A stretch of 64,000 bases of DNA from Micrasema longulum. Taxonomy: Eukaryota > Arthropoda > Insecta > Trichoptera > Brachycentridae. The position numbers and the translations under genes are program-made. Shown here one piece after another: positions 1 to 11,520 of this stretch. Every line of letters begins with the position of its first letter. Position 1 is the stretch's first letter. The notes below the pieces were generated by a model. It ran no database searches. It was given only the letters and a program-made list of their open reading frames with translations, and had not been told where the DNA came from. The stretch covers positions 186,001-250,000 of the forward strand of contig JAGVSM010003523.1 in the NCBI GenBank assembly GCA_022494885.1, read 5' to 3'.

Positions 1-820
1 GCGCGACTAAGCATAGTTTGACGTTAACAAAAAACAATATTTATATTTGAATATAAATTGTTTTAAACCTTGTTAATCACTAATGAATATTTACCAATGA
101 AAAGATACACAATTCTATTTTTTCCTAAAGGTTTTACACACTTTCATGACACAAGCAGGCGTTTTGGTTTTGATTTTAAACGTCACGCCTGGCTGGTCAA
201 ATGATGACTACATACGCGTTGGGCATTACTGAGCGTTTGGGCATGAATTAAATGTCATAATTTTTTAGGTCTTGTAGCATATCTATGTGTAAAGATATTA
301 GTGCACAATGGTTTTTAAAACACTGAGAAAGTTTTATACCCAGTGTAGACACTATTAATTTAATGAATAAAAAAAATCAACAAAATAGTTTTACATGTCT
401 ACCATAATATTCTTTATACACTGGAAAACATTGTACATAGAATCAAAACCTCCTCGGTGTTGATAGAATAGCATTGTATAAATTTTAAAAATTCACGTTG
501 CATTGTCGCATAGATAAACCAAATGTCAAATTGTCAATGTTTTGTTTATTGTTTTTTGCCGAAATTTTGACAGGTGCGGATGGTTAATTTTTCATTCCAT
601 CGTATTAAATTCTGAGTTTATACTACATTTAAGATTTATTTTAGAAATAAAATATACATTAAAAAAAAGTTTTTAGTATGTACTTGATTAATCAAAATAT
701 AATTATTTTTGTCAATGTTTTTTTATGGTTATGTGCATTTTCAAAATACACTGTTTCATTAAGATACCAATAAACAAATTTTTGCTTATAATTCAGATAC
801 AGTATAGTTATTGATCCAGG
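1..820. other. AT-rich 5' flank, no gene seen
   Basis: No convincing coding sequence on either strand. The last part is the upstream flank and likely 5' UTR of the gene starting at 821; I cannot pick a promoter element with confidence. Confidence 0.5.
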
Positions 821-3800
821 ATGGCTGCCGAAAATTCAAAATTTGACGAGTTGAAAGAAAATTTGACAGGTACTGTGATGAATGTTTTTATATTTAGAAC
901 ATTTTACAAATATTACTTGTTCATTTGTTTGTATTTTTCTCATATATCAGAACTATGTATCATTTTTGCTGATCAACCCTTAGACTGCCAAGCATTTTTT
1001 CAAGAATCTAATCCGAAATGCTATTATATTTAAATATTTAAAAAATATTTTATCGAATATGCTGTTTTCCAAACACTACTGTTTTAAAAATTAATAGCAA
1101 TGCCAAGAAAAATTTTCCATTTCATATATTTCTAATTCACGCCCAATGAAGTGAGTAAGATAGACAACACTTGCCGCGCGCATCACATTCTCGTGCAGCG
1201 GTTGTAAACCCTCTCTCATTTGGAAATAAAAATTAACGAAAATGATCTCCTGCAGTGATCTTAAGGAGAATTGTTTTAATGGTTAAGCCCTGGTATTCTC
1301 CGTTTTCCTATATGGGGCTGAAACGTGGACAATGCGTGCCTATGAGAGGAAGAGGATCGATGCATTTGAGATGTGGTGTTGAAGAAGGCTGCTGCGTGTA
1401 CCTTGGACAGCCAGAAGGATGAATGTATCGATTCTGGAAGAGCTCCATTTTACAACTCGTCTGTCAGTGGTGTGTCTTTCTTTTAACATATTGCTAGGCG
1501 TGAGCCAGACAATCTAGAAAAGGCAATAATGTTTGGCTGAGTTGAAGGTAGGAGAAGCCGGGTAAAATCCCATATAGATGGACTTACCAAATAAAGGAGG
1601 CTACGGGGATAAAATTTGATGTGTCGGTTTGTCGGGCTGAGAACAGACTGGAGTGGAAAAGACTAATCAGAAGTGTTCACGGTGGTCACGATCCTCATCA
1701 TTGAGGGACCGACTTGGAAGAGAGATTGAAACGACATAATTATGATTGTTTTTTTGTTGATTGCGGGGCAAAGTGCCCTGTTACATATTATCAAACCTAC
1801 CACTTCCATGCATGCTAAACAAAAATGGAGTGAAATATATCTAGAAATTTTTCGTAACGGAGGGAAAATATTTTTGCCAAGGGAGTATGGAAGTCTAGTC
1901 ATTTACAGGGCCTGTCATTGGCTGGTTTAAATTGCCGCTTTACACACGGTGGAATATTCGCCATTCTGCGTATGTTTAAACAACCACATTATTTATAATT
2001 TTATTATTTTTACAATTTTTTGTAAAAACAACATTTCCTCAACTCTTTCATCTGTTGACTTTTGTAAACTAAAAGACCTGAAACTTTTACGAATGTCGGT
2101 GAGTTTCATCTGATGAATTATTGCACAGGTAACGCCTAAAAACACTTTTAAATTTTTATACAAGTTAGTTTAATTAACAATATTTTGAGTACACCCAAAT
2201 GTTTGTAGGGAGTTATTTATATTGAAACTTTTTTATAAACCAGAGGTTTCTTTTAAATCGGTAAAGGTACTAAGAAGTGATATTATTTCTTGGTAGATGT
2301 TACAATATAATTTGAATTAATTAAGTTAATTTTTTTACTACTGTCTTACTTTTACATACCCATAAAATTCAATAGATACTTATGGATATGTAAAAAAAAC
2401 GGAATTATCGGCTTGCGTCCACGAGAAGATATATGAATGTGGATGAAATGAAGTCTTTGTGCAGAGTCATATTATTGATATAACGTGACATCCTCTCTCC
2501 CTTCCCCACTGTGATAATTTATTTGTTTTTGTTTTGTTTGTAGGAATTATAATTACTTCCGAACAGCTAACACCTATTTATTTCCCATTGCTGTAGATAC
2601 CCATTATAATAAATTTACTGATTATTTTTTAAAACTTTACTTTTTCAACCTCCTAATAAACAATCGCGCTCTTTGCTTATTTGTTTATATTTTTTATGAC
2701 GGGGTTTTCTGGTAAAATATGGACCTCTTTAGGTAAGAGTTTTATATTAAAGGTAATTAATTAAATTAGTGTTAGTAACTAAAATATATCAATATTTTCG
2801 TAATTACTGGATCGGGTATAATAGCGGGGAAAACACAGTACATAATTATTTTGTTTTATCAATAAGAATTTAAAATTGCTCCTAACGACTAAGCGTATCT
2901 TAATAAAATAATTAAAATCTTTTTATAACACATTAATGAGGTATTTAGCCATAAATACCGGGCATTATTAAAAAAAGCCCCTCTTTTAACGGTAATAGTT
3001 TTCACTGGAAGTTAAAAAATACAGTACATAAATATTAAAAATCAAAAATGATACCCAATTAACATTATTTGTCCTCAAATGTAAGTGATTAAAAATTCTA
3101 AATATTAACATTTATTTAGTTTTTTACTAACCCGTTTTTACAATGTACAAAAATTCACTGTTTCAGGTCCCAAATAGCTAGAAGTTTCCTGTGTTTAGTT
3201 GTTCCTCCTTTTTAAAAGTTACTGCAAATTTAAACATCACAAGTAAATTTATATTGAGGAAGTTCAAGGGTTTTGTTATTTATTATTTATTAACATACTA
3301 TTTAACTAAGCCAATTAAAAAAAATAAAAAATATGTATAGTTTTATCAGCGCTATGATTTTTAAAGTTTTCTGTTTCTGAAATTAATCCGCGTGTGACGT
3401 CACAAGTTCTCTTCTGCTTCATCTCGGTTAGTTCTGCCGATTGGTCCATTGACGATAAGTAAACAGGAAATCTTCCACAACTCTCTTATCATTGATAGAT
3501 TCATATGGACTTGTGATGTTGTTTAAAGTAGTTTGTTTTATTAACATTTAAATTATTTTAAATAATTTTTTCGTACGTTTTCAAAAAACTTTGATGTACA
3601 ATTTAATGCTCTAATTTTTATCCCCCGTAAGAAAATCTTTTTTGTATCCAATTTCCCGTAGGGCCGAAGTTCCTCATTGATTGTAACAATATATTCAAAC
3701 TATTATAAAAAAATGGGTATTATACTGTAAAATGAAACGTGAAAGAAATGTTTATGCGATCCGGGTTGTGGTACTTACAATCCCAATCCACAAAAATGAC

Positions 3801-6800
3801 TTTTTTACCTACGCAAGAGGGCGTCTATATTTTATTTTTACATTTTTAAATGGTAAATTAAGATTATCAGTCAGGTAACCTGGAAATATTAAGTAAATAA
3901 AACACTTTTTTCATTTATGTATCATTCAAACCCTAATTTAATCAAACAGGGAACCTCATTCATAATAGCATACGCGCTTTACAATTACAATTACACCACG
4001 AGGCAGATATAAATTAATAGTTTCACTTCCTTCAAAATGAAATCAATTTCTATGAAACCGGTAACTAGTGTACGAAACTAAAAATTAACCCGTCGCAAAA
4101 GTTATTTAATTTTTTAAAAAATGTTTTATACCGCTGACGGACAAGTGCAACAAGCAGTTCCCGAATTCATTTACCCTTTAAGGGATTATGAAGTCAGCAA
4201 CAATCTTGTTAGAATTTTATGACATGGATTAAGAACAATGATATATTGTTGTTTAGCAGTCTAAGGGTTAAAGCTTTTCCATAAGTCTTTCTTATTTTCA
4301 CTACAGGTATTTAATATATTATGCAATAAATTAAAGTAATTAAAATTTATTTACATGTTATTTACTCATGTCAATCCTTTATTACAGAACTAGGTCTCTA
4401 TGAATCTGGAATGAATGTAAAGGATATGCTAGATTTGATGTCTGCTATTCAAAATTCACGACATTCAGCCCAGGAAGAAGAGCTTATTAGAGAATCTAAA
4501 ATGAGCACTCGGGTAAATTAATCTGTCTTTTTCTCTCCGTTTCAATGTTTAAAATATGTGAATTTATCTTCAAAACGACAATTGAAAATTTATTCCTATC
4601 AATTAAATAAGGTACTTTGTAAACAACACTCGTGAGCAAAAAAATCGACTCAAGGCGCACGCTTGCGTTCAAAAGTGATTAGGGCAAAATCTAAAACTCA
4701 TATCATATATTAGTTTGTAGAATCTGAAAGTTCTTAATTTTAGCTTTAAATGAGAAGTATTTTTTGTTATTATTTGTTAAACTCTAGAAAAATCTTGTCA
4801 ACATTACAATGAAAATGCAAATTAAAATCCAAAAAATAATCTTTTCAGTACTTAGTGTTACCCCCCCTGGCCTGAATGACTGCTTCTAGGCGCTTCTTCA
4901 TGGACCTAATAAGTTTTTTTACATCTTCTTGGGGAATGCTACCCCATTCTTCAGTGAGTGCCGCTTGCAGTTCGGATTTCGTAGTTGGTGCAGGATTTCT
5001 AGCCCGGAAGTTTCTTTTGAGTTCATCCCACAAATGCTCAATAGGGTTTAAGTCCGGGCTGCACGCTGACCAGTCCATAGTTTGAATCCCAACCTCCTCC
5101 AAGTACTGCCGAACGGTAGCTGCAGTATGTAAGCGGGCATTATCCTGCATGAGGATGAAGTTTTCTCCAATAAAACCGGCATAGGGAACAACATGGTCCC
5201 CCAGGATTTCTTCGACGTATCGATTCGCCATCAAATCCCCTGCCCGGCCGCCGGTTTCACTAAAAACCAGTTCGGTTTTTGCCTCTATTGAAATGCTGGC
5301 CCACACCATTGTAGAACCTCCTCCAAAAGCCTCATTTTCTTGAATGCAGCATTATGCGAAACGTTCTCCAGGCCTCCTGTAGACTCGTCCTCTTTTATCG
5401 CTGCCATGTAAGCATACTCTGCTTTCGTCTGAGAAGAGGACAGAGCTCCATTTGTCATACATCCAATCAACGTGCTCTCTGGCGAAGCGAAGTCGGGCTG
5501 CTCAGTGAGCTGGGGTCAATTTAGGGCCAGTAGCTGGCCTTTTTGGTGTAAGGTTGGCACCCTTGAGTCGTCTCCTGACTGTCCACCCACTGAAAGGTAC
5601 TCTTCTTGTTTCTCTGAGCTCTCGTTGGACTTGAACATCAGTGAAAGCCCGATTTCTCAGCGCAGTATTGACAATGAATTGGTCATCTCTCTCTGAAGTG
5701 CACCGTCTTCGGCCAGAACCATGTCTTCGTTGAAAGTTACTAGTTTTTTGGTATCGACGGTAAACTTTTGATACAGCAGACTGACTCATGTTCAGCGCAC
5801 GAGCGACTTCACATTGGCTCTGGCCTTGTTGCAATAGCGCAACCGCTTGAGCTGCTTCTTCGGTGGTTGTATCCATTTCTAGGTAATATTCCTGTTTGTT
5901 GATAAGGAAGAATGATATAATTGATGTTTGACGATTAACTGATAAGGATTGGTGAGGTAGGTAAGCTTTTATAGGGATTAGTAGCCGCTAATGAGCGCTA
6001 CTGTAAAGCAGCTCAAAAGGATTGTTTACTAACCACAACGCTTTGTGGGATTATGTGTGTGGGTATTGTCACCATATTGCATATCGATTAAAAGCCAATA
6101 CTTTTAACTTTAATATATTCAAAACAAAAATAGAATATGAGCTTTAGATTTCTCACTCATCACTTTTGAACGCAAGCGTGCCGCTTGAGTCAATTTTTTT
6201 GCTCATGAGTGTATATACATATATACAATAAATCCGTCTATTTTAAAGTGGACGATAATGCCCCCTTGTGGGCGCTGAAGGCCTTCAGGGGGGCAGTAAA
6301 AGGCCCCTAGAAAATTGGAGGTGTTGGTTTCCTAATATTGCAAATTAAAATTAAATTCGTTCTAGTCGTTCTTATCCCGTTTTTGTTTTATTTATTCCGG
6401 CTTTCTTAGCCCATCTTCCGTATTTGAAGCATTCAAGTTCTTACAAGTTTTTGTTAAACAATGCGACAGGATTATCAATGCTTGTTCTAACTTATTCAAT
6501 ACAATTTCGGTCACATAATGTAAACAATTAATTATTGCTTGTTAATCTTTTTTCTGTCGGTGTGTGTTGCATTTCAAACCTTTTTTTGCACCACAGGAGG
6601 CCAGGAGGCTCAATAGCAGTGGTGAATTACATCATAGAACATTCAGGCTTGAGAAAAATCGAACACAGAAGCTTTCGTGTGTAAGTCAAGTGTCTTGACC
6701 ACTACACCATGTGGCTGCCATATAAAGGCAGTCATTGTTTTTTTTATTTTCATAAGCGTGTTTGCACACAATCGATACCAGGTTTGTCCCATTTGGGGGC

Positions 6801-7711
6801 CATAGAAAAAAAATGTTGTCAAAGTGGGCGGTGAGCAAAATAAGTCTGAGAACCTATGCTACAATTTATGTATACATACTCGTAGTATGTATGTTGAGTA
6901 TTTTAAAGAGTGTAAATAAAGTATTACAAATTCTGATAAAATAAACTAACCCTTTCAGGCTGAATGTACTACAGACAATAAAGTTTTAGAAGCAAAGCGA
7001 GGAATGGAAAGGCGGTACAAAAATGCTCCAGAACGAAGATTACCTTGGAACTTATTTCCTATCCCTGAGCAGCTATCTCTAGAGCAACGTGTCCACGTAA
7101 TGACAGCTTACAAAGAACAGTTGAGTGTCTGCCGATACCGCAGAGCTAAGACCTCTTCAATTTTTGCTGACTGGAACTGCGTTTTTAGTATTCCTATATC
7201 AAAACATAGGTTTTCTCCAGAATTTAAGTCAGGACAGCATCATACTAGAAGTGGCCGAACGGTGAAAGTCGCTCCTCATTATATTGATGACGATGACAGC
7301 GATACAGAAGTATCAGTTTCCAGAAAATGCCGTAAAAGAATGAGAAAATATACAAATGAAGAAATAATTGCTAAATCTAGTCTCTTCCGAGATACTCCGA
7401 TACTCTCTCAATCTAATTTTGAATTATCGGTTGATGTTGAAAAGAAGATATTGCAACCTAAAAATTCTGAAAGGCGCATCTCTCATCCATCGGAAAAGAT
7501 GCATTTAGACTTAACATCCAGTGATGAAGTTGAAAATGGTCAAAATGATTCAAAGCGCTGGAGATCTCCGTCTCCCGAAGCTTCTGGCTCTAAAATGATG
7601 GTCGTTGCTCAAGTACACAGGGATTCTCAAGATATAGATAGCATTCAAATCATCGATGATGATAATGAACAGGATAAGAAGGTTATTATAATGCAATTAT
7701 TACAATACTAG
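821..7711 (+). CDS. three-exon gene, unrecognised nuclear-like protein (308 aa)
   Basis: Exons 821-869, 4388-4512 and 6959-7711 join in phase (49 nt ending phase 1; 125 nt ending phase 0; 753 nt including stop), with donors gtactg and gtaaat and acceptors ttacag and tttcag. The start is the ATG at 821 (context ccaggATGg). The 308-residue product begins MAAENSKFDELKENL. An acidic/helical stretch from exon 2 (about 17-58) is followed by a charged segment, a tract of four Asp near 168, a basic cluster RKCRKRMRKY at about 180-189 that looks like a nuclear localisation signal, and a Ser/acidic C-terminal third. Two short hydrophobic cores followed by acidic residues, LDLTSSDE (about 241) and IQIIDDD (about 287), resemble SUMO-interacting motifs (inference). 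I do not recognise the family. Intron 2 carries a Tc1 copy and a SINE. The exon structure is secure; the function is unknown. Confidence 0.8.
1285..1740 (+). repeat. degraded LINE 3' coding end (RTE-like C-terminus)
   Basis: Conceptual translation gives LYGAETWTM, then FEMWC, a stop, RRLLRVPWTARR and LEELHF, followed by a broken stretch resembling the common basic tail of insect endonuclease-reverse transcriptase LINEs. Only the region after the RT domain is present, with in-frame stops. It lies inside intron 1 of the 821-7711 gene, in the same orientation. Clade assignment (RTE-like) is from memory of family motifs. Confidence 0.6.
1860..2130. repeat. copy of the MITE family seen complete at 12099-12390
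   Basis: It shares with 12099-12390 the run aagtctag..catctacagg-like, then the variants of cattggctggttta, cattctgc and ctctttcatctgttga in the same order. It is diverged, and its terminal repeats are partly lost. Confidence 0.5.
3253..3678. repeat. MITE family M1, copy 1
   Basis: About 425 bp with diverged terminal inverted repeats (ttgaggaagttca / gaagttcctcatt). It has the internal blocks shared with the copies at 13394-13789 and 47268-47660: tcagcgctatgatt, gtgtgacgtcac and atgctctaatttt. It contains a perfect CRE-type palindrome TGACGTCA. It has no coding capacity and sits in intron 1 of the 821-7711 gene. Confidence 0.75.
4627..6211 (-). mobile_element. Tc1 (DD34E) transposon, full length but inactive
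   Basis: Near-identical terminal inverted repeats of 53 bp at 4627-4679 and 6159-6211 (start CACTCGTGAGC / CACTCATGAGC) bound a 1,585-bp element, the usual Tc1 length. The right flank has TA; the left flank is AA, so one half of the TA duplication is mutated. The transposase lies on the minus strand and has two nonsense codons. The element is inserted in intron 2 of the 821-7711 gene, opposite to its transcription. Confidence 0.93.
4845..5876 (-). pseudogene. Tc1 transposase with two in-frame stops
   Basis: Reading from 5876 downward gives one continuous frame of 344 codons: a helix-turn-helix DNA-binding part (about 1-60, MSQSAVSKVYRRY), then the DDE domain. First Asp is in VLFSDESRV, second in MQDNARLHT and Glu in NPIEHLWDEL; the last two are 34 residues apart, the Tc1 signature. 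The frame is broken only by TGA at 5502-5504 (after LTPAH) and TAA at 5352-5354 (after GERFA). There is no frameshift, so decay is recent. Confidence 0.92.
6588..6719 (-). repeat. SINE family A (tRNA-derived), copy 1
   Basis: On the minus strand it begins with a tRNA-like head (ggcagccacatggtgtagtg, then gtcaagacacttgac) and ends with the block cctcctggcct..tgtggtgca shared with the copies at 17622 and 56298. The B box is eroded here. Oldest-looking of the three copies. Confidence 0.7.
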
Positions 7712-8255
7712 AATTATATTTAAATTGAAATACAAATATTGTAATAAGTTAGTACCTATTTTTAAAAAAACATGTTTTATTCTTACACATATGGCCTCTT
7801 ACTTCAAAGCATATGGCCATATTTTAACCACCAAAAGATTTCTAATAATAAATTCATTTTCAACAAAATACCTTAAATCAAATTAATTTAAAAAATTTAG
7901 AATGTATATAATTATTTCAGATGCCAGCAAACTGTATGAAAAGGCCGAAGCGGTTGAAGATTTCAATTGATGAATAGTATTCATAGAATAACATATTTAT
8001 AAATTTTTCTTTATGACATTGATATGTTATTCCTAATATAAAATGCAGAGCTGAAATAGTGTGAATATATTTGAGTTGCACAGGGACAGAGGGGCTAAAA
8101 CCATTATCCACAATGAAATGGGGTGTATTTTTAGCATTCATAATGATAACATTTGGCTGATTTATATAGCTATTGTAAAAAATCACCTCAAGGGCGTTTT
8201 ACAATAATTTTATACTTAAACTTACATTCTAACTAAGCTAACGCTACATATATTT
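7712..8255. other. 3' flank of the first gene, AT-rich
   Basis: Contains candidate AATAAA polyadenylation signals (for example near 7848). No further gene is supported; the minus-strand frame at 7917-8186 has no recognisable motif. Confidence 0.4.
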
Positions 8256-8560
8256 TCAGATTTAAAAATTGAGGATTAAATGAAAGAAGTGAGATTTCAG
8301 TTGAGATCTAAACTGACTGGGACTGTCGATGATTCGCAAGTGTGAAGGAAATTGGTTGCAGGCAGAGGGGCCGGCAACGGCAAAAGCACTATCTCTGAAG
8401 TTAGCATTTAGGCAGCGCCGGAGTTTGACAAGTTTTCCTCTGCTTGAATCAAATGCTGAACTAAGTGTAGATTGTCCTATTTCCCTAATACAGATGTTCG
8501 ATTGGTATCTTGGAGCTATTTCGTGAAAGGATTTGAATACTGTCCAGTAAAGCTTATATT
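8256..8560 (-). repeat. LINE C-terminal coding fragment
   Basis: Minus-strand translation contains RRCLNANFRDSAFAVAGPSA followed by NQFPSHLR and FRSQLKSHFF. This is the typical C-terminal end of CR1/L2-type LINE ORF2 proteins (RDRAFSVAAPxLWNxLP..FKxxLKTHLF). No RT domain remains. Confidence 0.6.
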
Positions 8561-8921
8561 TTATTCTCTCTGGGCTTTTTAACTAGTGCAAATCTCGAAG
8601 ATGTGTGAGATGTGAGAATATATTTTTACCCCCGTAATAAGTCTTTCTGCTTCATTGAAAACAGATTGAAGTTTATCATTAAATGTTATTAAATAAATTA
8701 AGTTTATCAGTTTAGTATTTTGGAAAATTTGCGTATATTCCACTACAGTAATCTAGATGTGAAATGATAAGCATTTATAAGAGTTTTATTTGTGTCTATT
8801 CGATCATTTCTCTGTACAGATTTGATTTGTTGGGATGGATGAAACCAGCCATATATTAATTAACAATGCAATACCATCTAATTTAAAGTATTAACTTTGT
8901 GGTTAAATATTTTAACTAATA

Positions 8922-9162
8922 AATGCTAGTAAATATTAGTTTAACCACTTACTGACTTTTTAATGTCTACAATTGTAATGATCTTTCAATAACATTGAGC
9001 AATAATTAAATGCAATTAGTGGATGTTGTGGATGACCAGTGGTGGTGTCGTTATACTTGCATGTTAATGTGATAAGAGTCCTGATGAAGAAATGGGTACG
9101 TCTCGAAAACGGTAGACATTAAAAAGTCAGTAAATGGTTGTATACTAATATTTACTAACATC
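8922..9162 (+). repeat. fold-back element with hammerhead-like core, copy H1
   Basis: Arms of about 50 bp at 8922-8970 and 9112-9162 are inverted copies (cttactgactttttaatgtc / gacattaaaaagtcagtaaa). Just before the right arm, 9081-9110 reads CTGATGA, a small hairpin, then CGAAAAC. The same core recurs at 30345, 39399, 42434-42475 (minus) and, more weakly, 50935. It carries no open reading frame. Confidence 0.65.
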
Positions 9163-9529
9163 AGTTTTGAATCTTTATTTAAAAAAAAATTGATGTTGGG
9201 TTAGTCGGCCATTGTGCAACCATTTATAGTAAGCCTATTTTAGTAGCAAAAATATTGTTTTATATTTTCTTAAATATATAATGCTAAGTTTTTAAGTTAG
9301 TTAATAAATTTAATAATTTTTCTTTTTTTTTTACATAATAATTTTCCTGTACTGATTGCATTTATGTATGCCCCATTTTCACCATATGTGGTGTCATGGG
9401 GAGAATTCAATGAGATTTTGTTGCAAATTATTCAAGTCCTTAGCCTTTCAAGACACATACTATACAGCGCATGTGGAATCTTTGGTCATCTTCATTTTGG
9501 AAAACATTCGCTCACATCACCCAAGATTT

Positions 9530-9972
9530 GTTCCTTAAAATTTATAAAACATATGTTCGTCTACTACTGGAGTATGCCTACCAAATCTGGAGTCCTTATT
9601 TTAAAAAAGACATGGAGTCCAGAGAAGAGCAGCTAAAATGGTAGTTTCTCTAAGAAATAAATCTTACGAGGACCGCTTAAGGGAGCTTGGGTTAAGTTCA
9701 CTGGAAGAGCGGAGGCAGCGTGGTGACTTGATTGAAACACTCAAAATCTTAACTGAGCAATATAATGTATCCAAGTTGAAATTAATGTTCTCCATGAATG
9801 AAAACCGCCATCTTAGAGGACATTCATTGAAACTTAACACTACCTCCTTCTCGTCCAACCCCAGGAAGAACTTCCTGACAAACCGAGTCGTGTAGAAATG
9901 GAATGGCCTTCCCGAGAAAGTGATTGGTGCTAGATCAGTTAATGTGTTAAAAACCGCCTAGATGCACACATC
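9530..9972 (+). repeat. CR1-type LINE, C-terminal fragment
   Basis: Frames contain YVRLLLEYAYQIWSPYF, then (after a short frame change) RRAAKMVVSLRNKSYEDRL, LSSLEERRQRGDLIE, LRGHSLKLN and NFLTNRVVxKWNGLPEKV. This is the classic post-RT region of CR1 LINEs. The reading frame 9638-9895 is intact for 85 codons. A relative lies at 34355-34597. Confidence 0.8.
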
Positions 9973-10425
9973 AATTTATAATGTTTAATAACCATGTACA
10001 CTTGATATACACACATCAGCTTAATAGCTGCTAGTGTATTAATAGTAATCTTTTGTATTTTCTGTATCTTATCGAAATGTTAAAATAGAAAAATGACATT
10101 GAAAATATTAAGTCTTCGCGTATCATTGCCTTTTATAGTTTGAAGGCAAAATGTAGGATTGTTAAGTGAGTTGGCGCACATATTTGACTCGATGATCATT
10201 TTTATACACAAGTATTAAATTACCCATTCAGTTAGGAGTCTATGTTGTTGTAAAAAGTAACTGTTGACTATGTTAATTATTATTAATGGATAGCGAGCTG
10301 AGGGGAGGGTACAAAACAAATTAATATGACTGGTAAGGGACATAAGTAATTTTATTTATTTATTATTAATCAACGGACGAAATGAATTGAAAACACGAGG
10401 TGTTAATTGAGCACTCTGGGGTATA
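9973..10425. other. intergenic, no feature recognised
   Basis: AT-rich sequence between the CR1 fragment and the minisatellite. I see nothing codable in it. Confidence 0.4.
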
Positions 10426-10660
10426 CCTGATGTAACATCAATACTGGTTGACAAATAGTTATCTATCCAAATCCTGATGTAACATCAATACTGGTTGACA
10501 AATAGTTATCTATCCAAACCCTGATGTAACATCAATACTGGTTGACAAATAGTTATCTATCCAAACCCTGATGTAACATCAATACTGGTTGACAAATAGT
10601 TATCTATCCAAACCCTGATGTAACATCAATACTGGTTGACAAATAGTTATCTATCCAAAC
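10426..10660. repeat. minisatellite, five copies of a 47-bp unit
   Basis: Units begin at 10426, 10473, 10520, 10567 and 10614 and are identical except at a unit junction (aatcc versus aaccc). Each unit contains TGATGTAACATCA, two complementary 6-mers around one base, and ends in ctatccaaac. It is isolated in intergenic DNA between the CR1 fragment and RSPH1. Confidence 0.97.
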
Positions 10661-11520
10661 CTTCTGTGTCATACCTGAAAGATAAAAATTCACGAACGAT
10701 AGTTAGTGGGTATCAATTCAAGGGCATGTAATTAATTTAACTATAAGAATTTTAGTCCACTTTGTCCTATGCCGTCGAAAAATCGGTGTAAAGAACGTCA
10801 ACTTGCTGACCATCTTTAGTGCTTTGACAACACCTTTTTTTTGTGTGGTTTAAGGTGGTTTGTCTAGCAGCTCTAAATCCACTATGTTCCTCAATCAGGA
10901 TATTCTTAAATACAGGTGTGATTTTGCTTGCAATAATTGATTAAAATAGTTGAGGGATAGAGGATAATGTAATTGTTGGTTTATAATTGCTTCCAGCTGA
11001 CTTATCTCTTGATTTAAAATCAAAATCTTTTATCTCAATTGCACTTTAAATTACATTAAAAATTGTTGTCAGGAAACAAAAGTAAGTTTTTAATGTGATC
11101 ATTGGAATTTGGTTAAAAAAGCTTTGGTGATTTTTGCTAGACATATATTTGACAAATTGGTTCTTTGTTGGTAATGAAAAGAATACGGACTATATTAATA
11201 TATCTTCCAGTACATTTTCTAGCAAAATTGTTTGTTTTTTTTTCTGTACAGATTTGTATGAAAAATTTTTGTTGGTTGGAGGCGTATAAAAAAAAAAAAA
11301 AAAGATCCAGTGAAAAGGATTTAAGGATCTCTTTGGCGTGTATATATTCTAAATAAAATAATGAGCCATGAAGCTTCTATTCAGTACTATGAAACCATAG
11401 AATAAGGAATAGTCTAATTCAATGTATGAAACATTCCATTTTTAAATGAAAATGAGAACAAATTAACACTTCATAAATATTTGACATTACCTGATAATAT
11501 AACATTTTCATTTCGTTAAC

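Noticed and set aside
7917..8186. 89-codon minus-strand frame as LINE RT
   Set aside because: Only vague resemblance; it lies on the wrong side of the LINE C-terminal fragment at 8256-8560 to be its RT.
10426..10660. CRISPR array
   Set aside because: Units are head-to-tail with no spacers. It is a eukaryotic minisatellite.
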